Origin: Streptomyces flavofungini
Lineage (GTDB): Bacteria > Actinomycetota > Actinomycetes > Streptomycetales > Streptomycetaceae
Length of the DNA stretch: 64,000 nt
Reading direction: 5' to 3'
Assembly (NCBI RefSeq): GCF_030388665.1
Contig: NZ_CP128846.1
Span: forward strand, 3,884,001 to 3,948,000
The notes under the pieces: generated by a model
Database searches by the model: none
The model's input: only the letters and a program-made list of their open reading frames with translations
Told to the model about the DNA's origin: nothing
Position numbers and translations under genes: made by a program
Part shown: one piece after another, positions 17,073 to 26,316 of the stretch
Position numbering within the stretch: position 1 is the stretch's first letter
Layout: each line of letters begins with the position of its first letter

Positions 17073-20000
17073 TCATACGGCGGAAGCAATCCCCGCCCGC
17101 CACCCCGGCAGCAGCTCGTCGAGGAGCGCCTCCGTCCGGGGAGGAACCCCGCGGGCCCCGCTCCGGGCGACCAGGTCCGCGGCGAGGGCCTGGAGCCGCG
17201 CGGGCTCCCCCACGGCATGGGTGGCACGCAGCAGCTCGTTCCAGAGCCGCTCGTCGCCCGGCGCGGAGCCGAGCGCCGCGTTCAGCGCCTCGATGGCCTT
17301 CTCGGCCCGGTCCTTCTCCAGGTGGAACTCGGACAGGGCGAGCCCGATGTCGGCGACGAGCAACGGCAGCTGGGCGTCGATGATCTCGTGGGTGAGCCAC
17401 CCGTACCGCCCTTCGGCCCGGTCGGCGAGCAGCGGACCCCGGACGAGGACGAGCGCGTCGGTGAGCATCCGCCCGCGCACGGCACGGTTGCCGGCCCCCC
17501 GGCCCTGCGTCGCCTCGTGGTAGAGCGACCGCAGGACGTCCAGGTCGGACACGACCGACTTGGCGAGGGTGAGGCGCCCGCTCGCGTCGACGCGCAGCCG
17601 GGGCGAACCGTCGGGCTCGCTGCCGAGCCAGTCCCGCAACCGGTCGACGAGGGCGTCCCGCACGTCTTCGGTGACGCCGCGCGGCCACAGCGCGGAGGCG
17701 AGCACGCGCGGGTGCACGCCCTCCCGGTGGAGCAGGAGCAGCGCGAGCGCCTCGTGCAGGAGCGGGCTGCGCTCGCCGTCGGGCGTCTCCAGGCCGATGA
17801 TCTCGTAACTGCCGACGAGCCGCGCGTACACCGCGGGCCGCCCCTGCTCGCTGACGTCGACGAGGAACGGCGGCGGGGCCGCGGCCCCGCCGTCGGAGCC
17901 GTCGCCGCCGCCCTCGGGGCGCGGGTCGGCCGCGACGAACAGCTCGACGACGGCGCGCCGCAGCGCGTCCGGCAGGAGCTGGGCGTCGAGTTCGAGGCCG
18001 AGCAGCGGGGCGAGCAGCTTGCCCTCGCCGGTGACCTTCATCTCCCAGGCGGCGCCGGGCAGTTCACCGGTCTCGGAGCCGACCAAGTAGCCGATGCCGA
18101 GACGGCTCGCGTCGGCGGCCAGCTCGGCGAGCTTGACGGCGTCCTCGGGGTTCGGCCCGTCCGCGAGCAGGACCAGGTGCGGGGCCCAACGGGTGTGCTG
18201 GGCGGGGCCCGTGCGCCCGGTGAGCACGGAGTCGTGCCCGGCGGCGCCGAGCGCGCCGCGCCGCTGCCGGGTCTCGGCGTCCATCGTCTCGATGAGCGCC
18301 TCGACGTCCTCCAGGTACCGCAGCCGGTTCGGCGCGAGCGCCGTGAGGTCGTCGCCGAAGCCGACGAGGGTGATGGTCATGCGGTCCGACCAGCCGTTGG
18401 TGGCCAGTTCGGCGGCGACGGACGCGAACACGGCCGCCCGGTCGGCCCGGCTGCCGCCGAGCGACACGATGCCGGGCACGGCCTCCAGGTTGAGCAGCAG
18501 ACGCGAGCCGTCCATGGTGCCGAGGCAGACCAGGCCCGGGTAGGGCGCGGCGGCGTCCACGTCCCCGTACCGCTCGGCGTCCGCGCGGGCGAGCGTCCAG
18601 AACGTCTCGTCCTGGCCGGGCTGCCAGGGCGCGGGCGGCCGTCCGGCGGCCTGGGCGAGCTGGAGGTGCAGATCGCCGTTGCTGAGCCAGGCCGCGTACA
18701 CCGTCGGCAGCGGGCGGGACTCCTGCGTCAGCGCGGCGGCGAGCCCGCGCAGCGAGCGGTCGAGCAGCCGTACGCCCTCGGGGTCGGCGCCGACGAGCAG
18801 CGCGTCCTGGGCGTCGGCGGCGCTGCCGGTCGGCGTCGGCGGCTCCATGCCGCGGCGCAGGCCGACGGCGCCCATCGCGGACTGCCACAGCGTCTGCCGT
18901 CGGCGGCGGCCGAGGGCACCGAGCAGTCCGGCGGCGAGCAGCGGCGCCCCGATGAGCGCTTCGGGCAGCCCGAAGCCGGAGTCGTCGGCCCCGTCCGCGG
19001 CGGGCGTACCGCTCTCCCGGCCGGTGTCCTTGCCGCCCTCGCCGCCCTGCCTGTCCTGTCCGTCCTGTCCGCCCTGTCCGTCCTGCCGCGCACCGCCGTC
19101 CGGCCGCTGCTCGGGGATCGTGATGTGCGCCGTGTCCTGGTCGACGGAACCCCCGCCGCCCTGCCGGTCAGCGCCACCCTGCCGGTCGGCGCCGCCCTCC
19201 TGCGCGCCGCCGCCCTGCCGCTGGTCCCCGGTCTTCGCGTAGTCCGAGATCTGTTCGCGGACCTCCTCGGACACCTTGGGGGCCTCGTCGGGCATCTGCA
19301 CCAGCTCGCCGCCGTGCGCGTCGGCGGGCATCTCCATGATCCAGCCGGGCCGGATCAGACTGGCCTCGGACAGCCGCGAACCGTCGGGCTGCTCGCGGTC
19401 CTTGTTGAGCTGGTAGATCTCCTTGTACCGCCGCCCGTCTCCCAGGTGGCGCTCGGCTATCTCCCAGAGCGAGTCGTGGTGGCGCCCCTCCGGCGGCTGG
19501 ATCCGGTAGAACTTCGTGTCCCCGTCCTGGCCCGTGCCCGCCTGGGCCGCGGCTTGGCCCGCCTGTTCGGCGAGGGCGCCCGCGGCACTGGCCGCGGCGG
19601 ACTGCTGGTCCTGGCCGAGGACGCCCGGCGTCTGCTGCGCGGTGGCCGCGGCCGGCTTCTGGTTGCCTTCCAGGGACTGCCCGAACTGCGAGAGCCCCGG
19701 CGCGAAGCTGGCCGCCGTCGCGCCCACGAGCAGCAGCGCGGCGACGAGTTGGCGCGCGAGCAGCTGGCTCGCCCCGGCCCCCGGCACCCGCCCCGGCATC
19801 CCGACGCCCGACAGCGCCGCCTTCACCTCCACGAGCACGCACGCGGTGAACTGGGCCCACGCCAGCCAGACCACCACGGTCAGCACGTTGATGAACGTGC
19901 CGACGGTGATCTCCTGCTGGAGCCAGTCCATGGACGGCGCCCCACCGGGCAGCGGCCACCCCACGAAGTAGGCGAGCGCGCCGGGCACGCCGACGACCAG

Positions 20001-20126
20001 CGCGGCGAGGGCCACGAAGGCGAGGAACGCCTTGACGAAGTCCCCTGCCGAGCGCCGACGCCCCGGCAGGGGCTGAGGCGTCCGGTTCCGCGGACCCGTC
20101 GAGCTTGGGGTGGTTCGTCGCGCCAT
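17073..20126 (-). CDS. Membrane protein with LysM-like and BTAD domains, Tad locus
   Basis: This 1017-residue chimera has hydrophobic segments near residues 30-56, 74-97, 125-146 and 385-402. A LysM-like segment lies at about 215-265 (DSLWEIAERHLGDGRRYKEIYQLN ... LIRPGW in outline). A long middle region of unknown fold follows, and a C-terminal bacterial transcriptional activator domain (about 750-1010) shows the helical repeat pattern of SARP/AfsR proteins. No DNA-binding winged helix is clear. It is the last gene of the tad cluster apart from the prepilin peptidase. A role in linking pilus assembly to the cell wall or in signalling is inference. Confidence 0.85.
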   Translation of the reverse strand: MARRTTPSSTGPRNRTPQPLPGRRRSAGDFVKAFLAFVALAALVVGVPGALAYFVGWPLPGGAPSMDWLQQEITVGTFINVLTVVVWLAWAQFTACVLVEVKAALSGVGMPGRVPGAGASQLLARQLVAALLLVGATAASFAPGLSQFGQSLEGNQKPAAATAQQTPGVLGQDQQSAAASAAGALAEQAGQAAAQAGTGQDGDTKFYRIQPPEGRHHDSLWEIAERHLGDGRRYKEIYQLNKDREQPDGSRLSEASLIRPGWIMEMPADAHGGELVQMPDEAPKVSEEVREQISDYAKTGDQRQGGGAQEGGADRQGGADRQGGGGSVDQDTAHITIPEQRPDGGARQDGQGGQDGQDRQGGEGGKDTGRESGTPAADGADDSGFGLPEALIGAPLLAAGLLGALGRRRRQTLWQSAMGAVGLRRGMEPPTPTGSAADAQDALLVGADPEGVRLLDRSLRGLAAALTQESRPLPTVYAAWLSNGDLHLQLAQAAGRPPAPWQPGQDETFWTLARADAERYGDVDAAAPYPGLVCLGTMDGSRLLLNLEAVPGIVSLGGSRADRAAVFASVAAELATNGWSDRMTITLVGFGDDLTALAPNRLRYLEDVEALIETMDAETRQRRGALGAAGHDSVLTGRTGPAQHTRWAPHLVLLADGPNPEDAVKLAELAADASRLGIGYLVGSETGELPGAAWEMKVTGEGKLLAPLLGLELDAQLLPDALRRAVVELFVAADPRPEGGGDGSDGGAAAPPPFLVDVSEQGRPAVYARLVGSYEIIGLETPDGERSPLLHEALALLLLHREGVHPRVLASALWPRGVTEDVRDALVDRLRDWLGSEPDGSPRLRVDASGRLTLAKSVVSDLDVLRSLYHEATQGRGAGNRAVRGRMLTDALVLVRGPLLADRAEGRYGWLTHEIIDAQLPLLVADIGLALSEFHLEKDRAEKAIEALNAALGSAPGDERLWNELLRATHAVGEPARLQALAADLVARSGARGVPPRTEALLDELLPGWRAGIASAV

Positions 20127-20320
20127 GGCGGGTGTCCTGGTCCTGATCCTTGTGTGGGCTGGATGGCTGGGTGGGCTGTACGGGCTCTGTACGGGCTGTG
20201 TGGGTTCGTACTTGGCGATGTTACGGAAGGTGCCGAGGCCCTGGCAGGGCCTGTGGATAACTCTCGGCGGCCGCCTGCCGCCGCGGCCGACGGCTCCGCG
20301 GCCACCGGCTCGGCAGCCGC

Positions 20321-20788
20321 CTAACCGACCTCGTTCTCCGCCGCCGCCCGCCCGTGCACCGTCACGTCGCCGCCGAAGAACATCCCGGTGAACACCGGGC
20401 TGTAGGTCATCTCGACCTCGACCTCGACCTGTTCGGCGGTGGCGGTGACGCAGTGGGTGGCGGCCACGTCGGGGCCCGTCAGGCCCATCTCCCGGGCGAA
20501 CTTCTTGACCCGGGCGTCGCAGTTCTCGTAGTTGATGGGGGCGCCCTCCGCACCCTCGTACAAGCCCTCGGTGTCGAGGTCCTGCGCGGCGTACCGGGCG
20601 GCCTGTTCGGCGATGTCGGCGGCGCGTTCGCGCTTGGAGATGGACAGGCCGCCGTCGATCACGAACGCGGACAGGGTGAGGAAGACCAGGGCGAAGACGA
20701 TGACGGCGCCCGCGCCCGAGCCCCGGTCGTCCAGGCGCGCCCGGCGGGCGTCGACCACGGCGCGCACCCGCGCGCGTGCCGCGTTCAC
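20321..20788 (-). CDS. TadG-like pilus assembly protein
   Basis: This 155-residue protein has a basic N-terminus, the motif LDDRGSGAGAVIVFAL and a single hydrophobic helix (about 25-45), as in Flp-type pseudopilins and the putative Tad domain at the N-terminus of TadG. The exported remainder carries three Cys. The GTG start overlaps the stop of the preceding TadE-like gene (GTGA), so the two are coupled. It is probably a minor pseudopilin or pilus-associated envelope protein processed by the A24 peptidase encoded downstream. Confidence 0.82.
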   Translation of the reverse strand: MNAARARVRAVVDARRARLDDRGSGAGAVIVFALVFLTLSAFVIDGGLSISKRERAADIAEQAARYAAQDLDTEGLYEGAEGAPINYENCDARVKKFAREMGLTGPDVAATHCVTATAEQVEVEVEMTYSPVFTGMFFGGDVTVHGRAAAENEVG

Positions 20789-21321
20789 GCCGACCTCCGG
20801 TACGGGTCCAGCGGCGAGCTGAAGCTCGCCTCCAGCGTGGTCGGGATGTCGAGGCCGAGCATCTCCAGGCCCCGCACCTCGCAGCTCACCTCGACCGTGA
20901 AGAGCGTGTCCGGCTCGAAGCCCGCGCTCTTCTGGACGACGTGCACGGGCCCCGAGCAGACGTCCTCCAGGTCCGCCTTGGCCGCCTTGCGCGCCTCGGC
21001 CATCGCCGTGCCCTGGTCCTTCTGGATGGAGCCCGCGCGGGCGGCGTCACGGGCCGCCCCGTCGATGGCCCCCCGGCCGTCGACGAGCTGCCCGAAGGCC
21101 ACGAGGACCAGGATGAAGAGGATCATCACCGGCGCCAGGATGACGACTTCGACGGTCGAAAGCCCCCGGTCGTCCAAGCGCCCCTGCTCGTCCGAACACC
21201 CCCGGCCGTCCGAGCGCCCCCGCTCGTCCAAGCACCGCCGGTCGTCCGCGCGCCCCCGGCCCGCCGCAAGGACCCGTCTCCCGAGCCCCACACACCGCAC
21301 CCGCACCCGCACCCCCCGCAT
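20785..21321 (-). CDS. TadE-like pseudopilin with repeated DRG leader motif
   Basis: At 178 residues, this has a highly basic N-terminus in which units of about six residues centred on D-x-x-G recur (LDERGR, SDGRGC, SDEQGR, LDDRGL). The membrane helix STVEVVILAPVMILFILVLV then follows, with the TadE-type Glu at position 5 after the leader, and an exported domain with two Cys. The start ATG shares one base with the TadE stop; a GTG one codon upstream is possible. It is the middle gene of three adjacent pseudopilins and probably a minor Flp pilus component. Confidence 0.82.
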   Translation of the reverse strand: MRGVRVRVRCVGLGRRVLAAGRGRADDRRCLDERGRSDGRGCSDEQGRLDDRGLSTVEVVILAPVMILFILVLVAFGQLVDGRGAIDGAARDAARAGSIQKDQGTAMAEARKAAKADLEDVCSGPVHVVQKSAGFEPDTLFTVEVSCEVRGLEMLGLDIPTTLEASFSSPLDPYRRSA

Positions 21322-21764
21322 CACCCCTCCTCCTCGACGAACCGTTCCACCGGCCCCGACGACTGCGCGTGCACCTTCAGGTCGAGCCCGGGGAACACCG
21401 ACGGCACGTCGGCCGTGATCTCCACGCCGACCGTGTTCTGCTCCGGCTGGAGCGTCTGCACGTCGGGGCCGAGGACGAGCTTCGGGCCGAGCTGGCGGAT
21501 GTAGGCGTCGACGACGTCGGTCGCCTCGCCCCGCCAGCCGCCCGGGTTCTCGTCGGCCGTGGCGCGGGCCTTGCGCGCGCCCGCCTGGGCCGCGGCCTGG
21601 GCCACGTGGTCCGCGAAGAAGTACAGCGCGAACTGCACCGTCGCGAAGATCAGGAAGAAGAGGACCGGGGTGAGCAGCACGAACTCGATCGCTGTCATGC
21701 CGGATTCGCCCCGGGTGGAGGCGGCCTCCACTCTTCGGCGCACGAAATCCCGGCATCCGGTCAC
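21321..21764 (-). CDS. TadE family pseudopilin
   Basis: This 147-residue protein has the classic TadE start. A short basic leader ends in RGESG, followed by MTAIEFVLLTPVLFFLIF with the conserved Glu and one hydrophobic helix, then an exported domain. GTG start with GAGGGG upstream. It lies 59 bp after the Flp pilin gene. TadE pseudopilins are cleaved by the prepilin peptidase and help pilus assembly. Confidence 0.86.
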   Translation of the reverse strand: MTGCRDFVRRRVEAASTRGESGMTAIEFVLLTPVLFFLIFATVQFALYFFADHVAQAAAQAGARKARATADENPGGWRGEATDVVDAYIRQLGPKLVLGPDVQTLQPEQNTVGVEITADVPSVFPGLDLKVHAQSSGPVERFVEEEG

Positions 21765-21823
21765 GGTTCACCCCTCGGCCGCTCCCGCCCCCGTCGTCCT
21801 TCATGTCCGCTGCAGCCGTCCGC

Positions 21824-22075
21824 TCAGCAGGTCTTGCTGGCGTCGGCGCCCTCGATGCAGTCGCTGACCTTGTCGGCGCCGCCCTTGAGCGCGTTGTTGA
21901 TGATCGCGGCGACCACGCCGACGATCGCCACGACGACCGCCGAGATGATCACCCACTCGACCGCGGACGCGCCGCGGTCGAGCTCGCCGGAGCGGGCGCG
22001 CTGCACGCGGCCCTGCAGGAAGGTCACGAGGAAGTCGACCGCCGGGATGCCGGTGCTGAAGTTCCGTCCGTTCAT
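21824..22075 (-). CDS. Flp-type pilin
   Basis: The 83-residue pilin candidate has a 35-residue N-terminal leader, the motif LDRGASAVEWVIISAVVVAI (cleavage expected near G/A, Glu at +5 as in class IVb pilins), one long hydrophobic helix, and a short C-terminal tail with two Cys that could form a disulfide. The ATG has AGAGG upstream. It lies between tadC and tadE and is the likely major subunit of the surface fibre. Confidence 0.87.
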   Translation of the reverse strand: MNGRNFSTGIPAVDFLVTFLQGRVQRARSGELDRGASAVEWVIISAVVVAIVGVVAAIINNALKGGADKVSDCIEGADASKTC

Positions 22076-22191
22076 GGTGAGTTGTCCTCTCGAAAAACAG
22101 TGTGTGTGGGGGGATGTACGGGTCTGTGGAGTGTCGTTCGACGTATTTCCCCGTCGCCCGCGACGTCTTGCCCGTCGCTGGGCTCCGGGGT

Positions 22192-23121
22192 TCAGGCCTG
22201 GAACACGCGCATCGCCGCCGGAAAGATGAGGAACACCAGGAATCCCGCACACAGCAACAGCTGTGCCACCAACATCGACTGTGACTTCTCGCCCGCGCTG
22301 CCCTCGATCTCGGCCAGCTCGCGGTGGCGCATCGTCTCGGCGCGGGAGGCGAGCGATTCGCGCACCTTCGCGCCGTCGTCCGCGACCAGGGCGAGCGACG
22401 CGGAGAGGTCCTTGAGCTCTTCGACGCCCAGCTGCTCGCCGAGCGAGCCGAGCGCCTGCCACTGGCTGATGCCGGTGATCCGGGCGTCCGCCAGGGCGTT
22501 GCGGATGCGTTGCGTCGCCCAGCCGTCGGACACCTCGGCCGCCGCCATCAGCGCCTCGGGCAGACCGCGGCCGCCCGCGAGGCTCATGGAGACCAGGTCC
22601 AGATAGGCACCGATGACGCGTCGCAGGTCACGCCGCTTCTCCTGCGCGTCCCTGCGCACTTCCAGGTCCGGCAGGAAGAAGAACAGCACCCCGAACATCA
22701 GCGCGAGCCACACCGGGATGATGGGGCTGCGGCCGAAGCCGAGGGTCCAGATGACCGCGAACAGGAACGGGCCGAAGAAGATGCCGGTGGCCGCGAGCAG
22801 CACCTTCGTCGCCAGGAACTTCTCCCAGCTCCGGTCGAGCACCGCCAGGTCGGCCCGCAGCGACCTGAGCTCCCAGCCCTGCTGTACGTAGAACTCGGCG
22901 GCCCGCGCGCCCACCCGGGCGCGCAGGGAGCCGAGCCGCCCGGTGTCCTCGGCGTCCGCGGTGCGGCGCGAGGACTCGTACGCCGCGCCGCGCGCCCGCA
23001 TCGCGTCGATCCGGGCGACGGTGGCGACCGCGCTCCGCTTGGTCGGCATCAGCGCGCGGACGAGGGCGAAGATGCCGAGGCCCAGCGTCGCGCCGATGAC
23101 GATCGGCATGGTCAGGTTCAC
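22192..23121 (-). CDS. tadC: Tad secretion membrane protein TadC
   Basis: This inner-membrane platform protein of the type II secretion F (GspF) family, 309 residues, has hydrophobic segments at the N-terminus, at about 108-150 and at the C-terminus, and the F-domain segment around DLVSMSLAGGRGLPEALMAA. GTG start overlapping the tadB stop (GTGA). With TadB it forms the platform on which TadA works. Confidence 0.9.
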   Translation of the reverse strand: MNLTMPIVIGATLGLGIFALVRALMPTKRSAVATVARIDAMRARGAAYESSRRTADAEDTGRLGSLRARVGARAAEFYVQQGWELRSLRADLAVLDRSWEKFLATKVLLAATGIFFGPFLFAVIWTLGFGRSPIIPVWLALMFGVLFFFLPDLEVRRDAQEKRRDLRRVIGAYLDLVSMSLAGGRGLPEALMAAAEVSDGWATQRIRNALADARITGISQWQALGSLGEQLGVEELKDLSASLALVADDGAKVRESLASRAETMRHRELAEIEGSAGEKSQSMLVAQLLLCAGFLVFLIFPAAMRVFQA

Positions 23122-24134
23122 CGGCGTACCCCCTCGGTGGAGTGGGCGTGCGGCGGCAGCGGCTGCTGACCGGGCGCGCCCTCGGGGCCCACGGCGCCGG
23201 GCAGCGGCGTACCGCCAGGGCCCCGGGGACGTACGAACTGCACGCCCGGCTCGTCACGGACGAGGAAACGGTCCGGCGTCTCGACCGTCGACAGCTTGCG
23301 CAGCCACCAGAAGCCGAGCGCGAACAGACCGCACACGCAGGCGAGCACGAGCTGCCCGACGGGCGTGCTGTACGGGGACACGAACTCGCGGTTGAAGATC
23401 GAGAGTCCGAGTACGAAGGCGATGGAGACGGCGACGACGATCTGCACCGAGCGCCGGGTCGAGGCACGCTGCGCCATCACGCGCTGGCGCATGTCGACCT
23501 CCTCGCGCGCCGACTTGGCGAGCGCGCCGAGGACCTGGCGCAGGCCGGGGCCGCGCAGCTTGGCGTTGAGGATGAGCGCCGCGACGATGATGTCGGCCGA
23601 GGCGTCGTCGATCTCGTCGGCGAGGACCTGCAGGGCCTCGGGCAGCGGGGTGCGCGCCCGCAGCCGGTCGACGAGGGCGTCCAGGTGCGGCCGCAGGACG
23701 GGCGCCGCGGCCCGCGCGGACGCCGGGATGGCCTGCTCCAGGCCGACCGCGCCCGCGATGGTGTCGCGCAGCGACTCGGTCCAGGCGGCCAGCGCCTCGA
23801 CCCGCTTCATCTGCAGCCGCTCCTCGGCGGCGCCGCCGAACAGCTTGTCCCAGAAGAAGACGAGGACGCCGGATGCGATGCCGGCCACCGCCCAGCGCGT
23901 GAGCAGCAGCACGACGAGGCCGACGCCGATGGCGAGGGAGCCGCGCCGCCCGACGAAGCGGACGAGCTCGCTCATCCGCTGGCTGGCGCGCTGCTTCTCG
24001 TGGGCCGGCTTGGCGGGCAGGCCGCGGATCGCGACGAGCAGCAGCGCGAGGCCGCCGCCGACGGCGACACCGCAGGCGAGGCCGTAGAGGACGGGCAGCG
24101 AGAAGACGCCGCCCATGGAGCCGAGTGCGTTCAT
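23118..24134 (-). CDS. tadB: Tad secretion membrane protein TadB
   Basis: This is the second GspF-domain platform protein, 338 residues, with hydrophobic segments near 12-36, 65-92 and two near the C-terminus, and the F-domain SLRDTIAGAVGLEQAI. The last 50 residues form a Pro/Gly-rich tail that probably faces the cytoplasm. The ATG lies 7 bp after the tadA stop, and the stop overlaps tadC. Confidence 0.9.
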   Translation of the reverse strand: MNALGSMGGVFSLPVLYGLACGVAVGGGLALLLVAIRGLPAKPAHEKQRASQRMSELVRFVGRRGSLAIGVGLVVLLLTRWAVAGIASGVLVFFWDKLFGGAAEERLQMKRVEALAAWTESLRDTIAGAVGLEQAIPASARAAAPVLRPHLDALVDRLRARTPLPEALQVLADEIDDASADIIVAALILNAKLRGPGLRQVLGALAKSAREEVDMRQRVMAQRASTRRSVQIVVAVSIAFVLGLSIFNREFVSPYSTPVGQLVLACVCGLFALGFWWLRKLSTVETPDRFLVRDEPGVQFVRPRGPGGTPLPGAVGPEGAPGQQPLPPHAHSTEGVRR

Positions 24135-24141
24135 GTCGTGC

Positions 24142-25449
24142 TCACCCCCATTGCCCGGCGGGCCGGTAGCCGAATGCGGCGAGGTCGTCCATGCAGGCGA
24201 TCGGCGCGTGCGGCACGATCCGGCCGTCCGGCGCCTCCGCGAAGACCTCGCTGGAGAGCACGCGCCCGTCGACGCCGTTGACCTCGCGGACGGAGGTCAC
24301 CATGCGCTGGAGCTTGCCGCCGGTCTGGTAGTTGTTGCGCCGCTGGATGAAGACGACGAAGTTCACGGCGCCCGCGACGAGCATCTGGCTGGCCTCGATG
24401 GGCAGCCGCTCGGCGGCCTGGAGCGCGTACGTCGAGATCCTGTTGAAGACCTCGCTGGAGCTGTTGGCGTGGATCGTGGACAGCGAGCCGTCGTTGCCCT
24501 GGGACATCGCGTTCAGCATGGTCACGATCTCGTCGCCGAGGACCTCACCGACGATGACGCGGGAGGGGTTCATGCGCAGCGACCGGCGGACCAGCTCCGC
24601 CATCGATATCTGGCCCTGCCCCTCGGAGTTGGGCAGCCGCTCCTCGAACGCCACCACGTTGGGGTGCAGGTCGGTGAAGGTGTCGAGGCCGAGCTCCAGG
24701 GCGCGCTCGACGGTGATGAGGCGCTCGTGCGGCGGGATCTCGTTGGCGAGGGCGCGAAGCAGCGTGGTCTTCCCGGCGTTCGTGGCCCCGGCGATCATGA
24801 TGTTCTTGCGGGCCCGCACGGCGCAGGCCAGGAAGTGCGCGACGTCCGGGGTGAGCGTGCCGTTCCCGACCAGGTCGGACATGAACACCTTGCCCATGCG
24901 CGCGCGTCGGATCGACAGGGCGGGCCGCCGGGCCACGTCCATCACGGCCGAGAGCCGGGAGCCGTCGGGCAGGCGCAGGTCGAGCTGGGGGTTCGCGGAG
25001 TCGAAGGGCCGCGACGACAGACCCGAGTAGGCGCCGAGGATCTGGATGAGCTCGATCAGCTCCTCGTCGGTCTCGGCGACCGGCTCGGCCTTGGCCTCGC
25101 GCCCGTCGGCGTACCCGACGAAGACCTGGTCGCAGCCGTTGATGTCGATGTTCTCGACCTCGGGGTCGTCCAGGAGCGGCTGGAGGCGGCCGACGCCGAA
25201 GAGCGCGGCGTGCACGGCGGCCGCGTACTGCTCCTCGGTCTCGGCGTCCAGCGGGGTGCGCCCGGCGTTGATCTCCCCGCGGGCGTACTCCTCCAGGATC
25301 TGCGCGATCACGGCGCGGGCGTACTGCCGCTCGTCCTCGCTGGTCATCGGCGTGACGCCGGAGACCTGGTCGAGGCGGCGCTGCTCGGCGATGCGGTCAC
25401 CGGCGTCCTGCCGGAACCGCTTCACCAGCTGGTGGTCGACGGCGCTCAT
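24142..25449 (-). CDS. tadA: Tad/CpaF-type secretion ATPase
   Basis: This hexameric ATPase powers Flp pilus assembly, 435 residues. The Walker A loop GATNAGKTT lies near residue 221, the Asp box and Walker B RVIVGEVLGDE follow, and the His box is in LSTIHANSS. The start overlaps the stop of the TadZ-like gene (ATGA). The gene order TadZ-TadA-TadB-TadC-Flp matches other actinobacterial tad loci. Confidence 0.95.
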   Translation of the reverse strand: MSAVDHQLVKRFRQDAGDRIAEQRRLDQVSGVTPMTSEDERQYARAVIAQILEEYARGEINAGRTPLDAETEEQYAAAVHAALFGVGRLQPLLDDPEVENIDINGCDQVFVGYADGREAKAEPVAETDEELIELIQILGAYSGLSSRPFDSANPQLDLRLPDGSRLSAVMDVARRPALSIRRARMGKVFMSDLVGNGTLTPDVAHFLACAVRARKNIMIAGATNAGKTTLLRALANEIPPHERLITVERALELGLDTFTDLHPNVVAFEERLPNSEGQGQISMAELVRRSLRMNPSRVIVGEVLGDEIVTMLNAMSQGNDGSLSTIHANSSSEVFNRISTYALQAAERLPIEASQMLVAGAVNFVVFIQRRNNYQTGGKLQRMVTSVREVNGVDGRVLSSEVFAEAPDGRIVPHAPIACMDDLAAFGYRPAGQWG

Positions 25450-26297
25450 CGCCCGGCACCCGCCGTCGGGCCCGCGGCCGGGCCTGCGGCCGGATTCGCC
25501 CAGGCCGCGCCGTACTGCTGGTACAGGTCGACGGTCACCTTGCGGGCCGACCGGATCAGCATCGACTTGTCGAGGCGGCCGCGCTTGCGTCCGGCCAGCT
25601 GGTCGGCGCCCGCCGGGTCGTCGGCGAGGGTGCCGACGACGCGGGCGCCGGTCTGCGCGGCCATCAGCATCTCGTTGACCTGGTGCACCAGTTTGCCGGA
25701 GTTGCCCGGGTCGGCGATCAGGACGACGCCGATGAGCGGGGTGGCGAGGGTGGCGGCGCCGCGCGGTCCGCCGTGCAGCTTCGCGGACAGGGCGGCGGCC
25801 CGGTCCCGTACGCGGGCGATGGCCTCCGGCTCCGTACGCGAGATCAGCAGGACCAGGTTGGCGTGCGGGAACAGCTCGATCGCGGGGCTGTCACCGGCGA
25901 TGCGTCCGCAGTCGGCTATGACGTCGGCCGGGGCGTTCGGTGAGTCGGCGAGCTGCGCGAAGGCGCGCCCGAGCGTCGGCCAGATCCCGACGAGCCCGGC
26001 GGCCTGCTCGGACGTGCCGAGCCCGACGAGCACTTCGAGTCCGCCGGACAACGGCTGGGCGTGATCCCACAGTTGGTCCGGTACGAGACCTCGGCGCGCG
26101 GTCGCCGCGATGGACAGCATGCCGGTGTTCGGGTTGAGCGGGCCGCCGTGCGCGGCGGCGCTGCGGTAGACGAGGTCGCCGCCCGCGGGGTCGGTCTCCG
26201 CGACCAGGACCCGCCGGGGCCACACCGCGGCGAGTGCGACGGCCGCGGTGGTGACGCCGGGGGAGCCTTTGTCGGCGGCGAGGGCGATGAGGGCCAT
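25446..26297 (-). CDS. TadZ/CpaE-like MinD-family ATPase, Walker A degenerate
   Basis: This 283-residue protein of the MinD/ParA fold lies immediately upstream of tadA, where TadZ localises the secretion apparatus at the pole in other bacteria. The expected KGGxGKTT loop reads DKGSPGVTT, so the catalytic Lys at the GK position is replaced by Val. AETDPAGGDL and IADCGRI correspond to the switch regions. Weak or absent ATP hydrolysis is therefore likely, as reported for some TadZ proteins. The Ala/Gly/Pro-rich tail is low complexity. Confidence 0.82.
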   Translation of the reverse strand: MALIALAADKGSPGVTTAAVALAAVWPRRVLVAETDPAGGDLVYRSAAAHGGPLNPNTGMLSIAATARRGLVPDQLWDHAQPLSGGLEVLVGLGTSEQAAGLVGIWPTLGRAFAQLADSPNAPADVIADCGRIAGDSPAIELFPHANLVLLISRTEPEAIARVRDRAAALSAKLHGGPRGAATLATPLIGVVLIADPGNSGKLVHQVNEMLMAAQTGARVVGTLADDPAGADQLAGRKRGRLDKSMLIRSARKVTVDLYQQYGAAWANPAAGPAAGPTAGAGR

Positions 26298-26316
26298 GGT
26301 GTCGTGTGCCCGCCCT

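Noticed and set aside
16731..20324. 1197-codon open frame on the plus strand opposite the BTAD gene
   Set aside because: It mirrors the coding strand of the BTAD protein, has no recognisable domain and is rich in Arg/Gly/Val as expected of an antisense frame in high-GC DNA.
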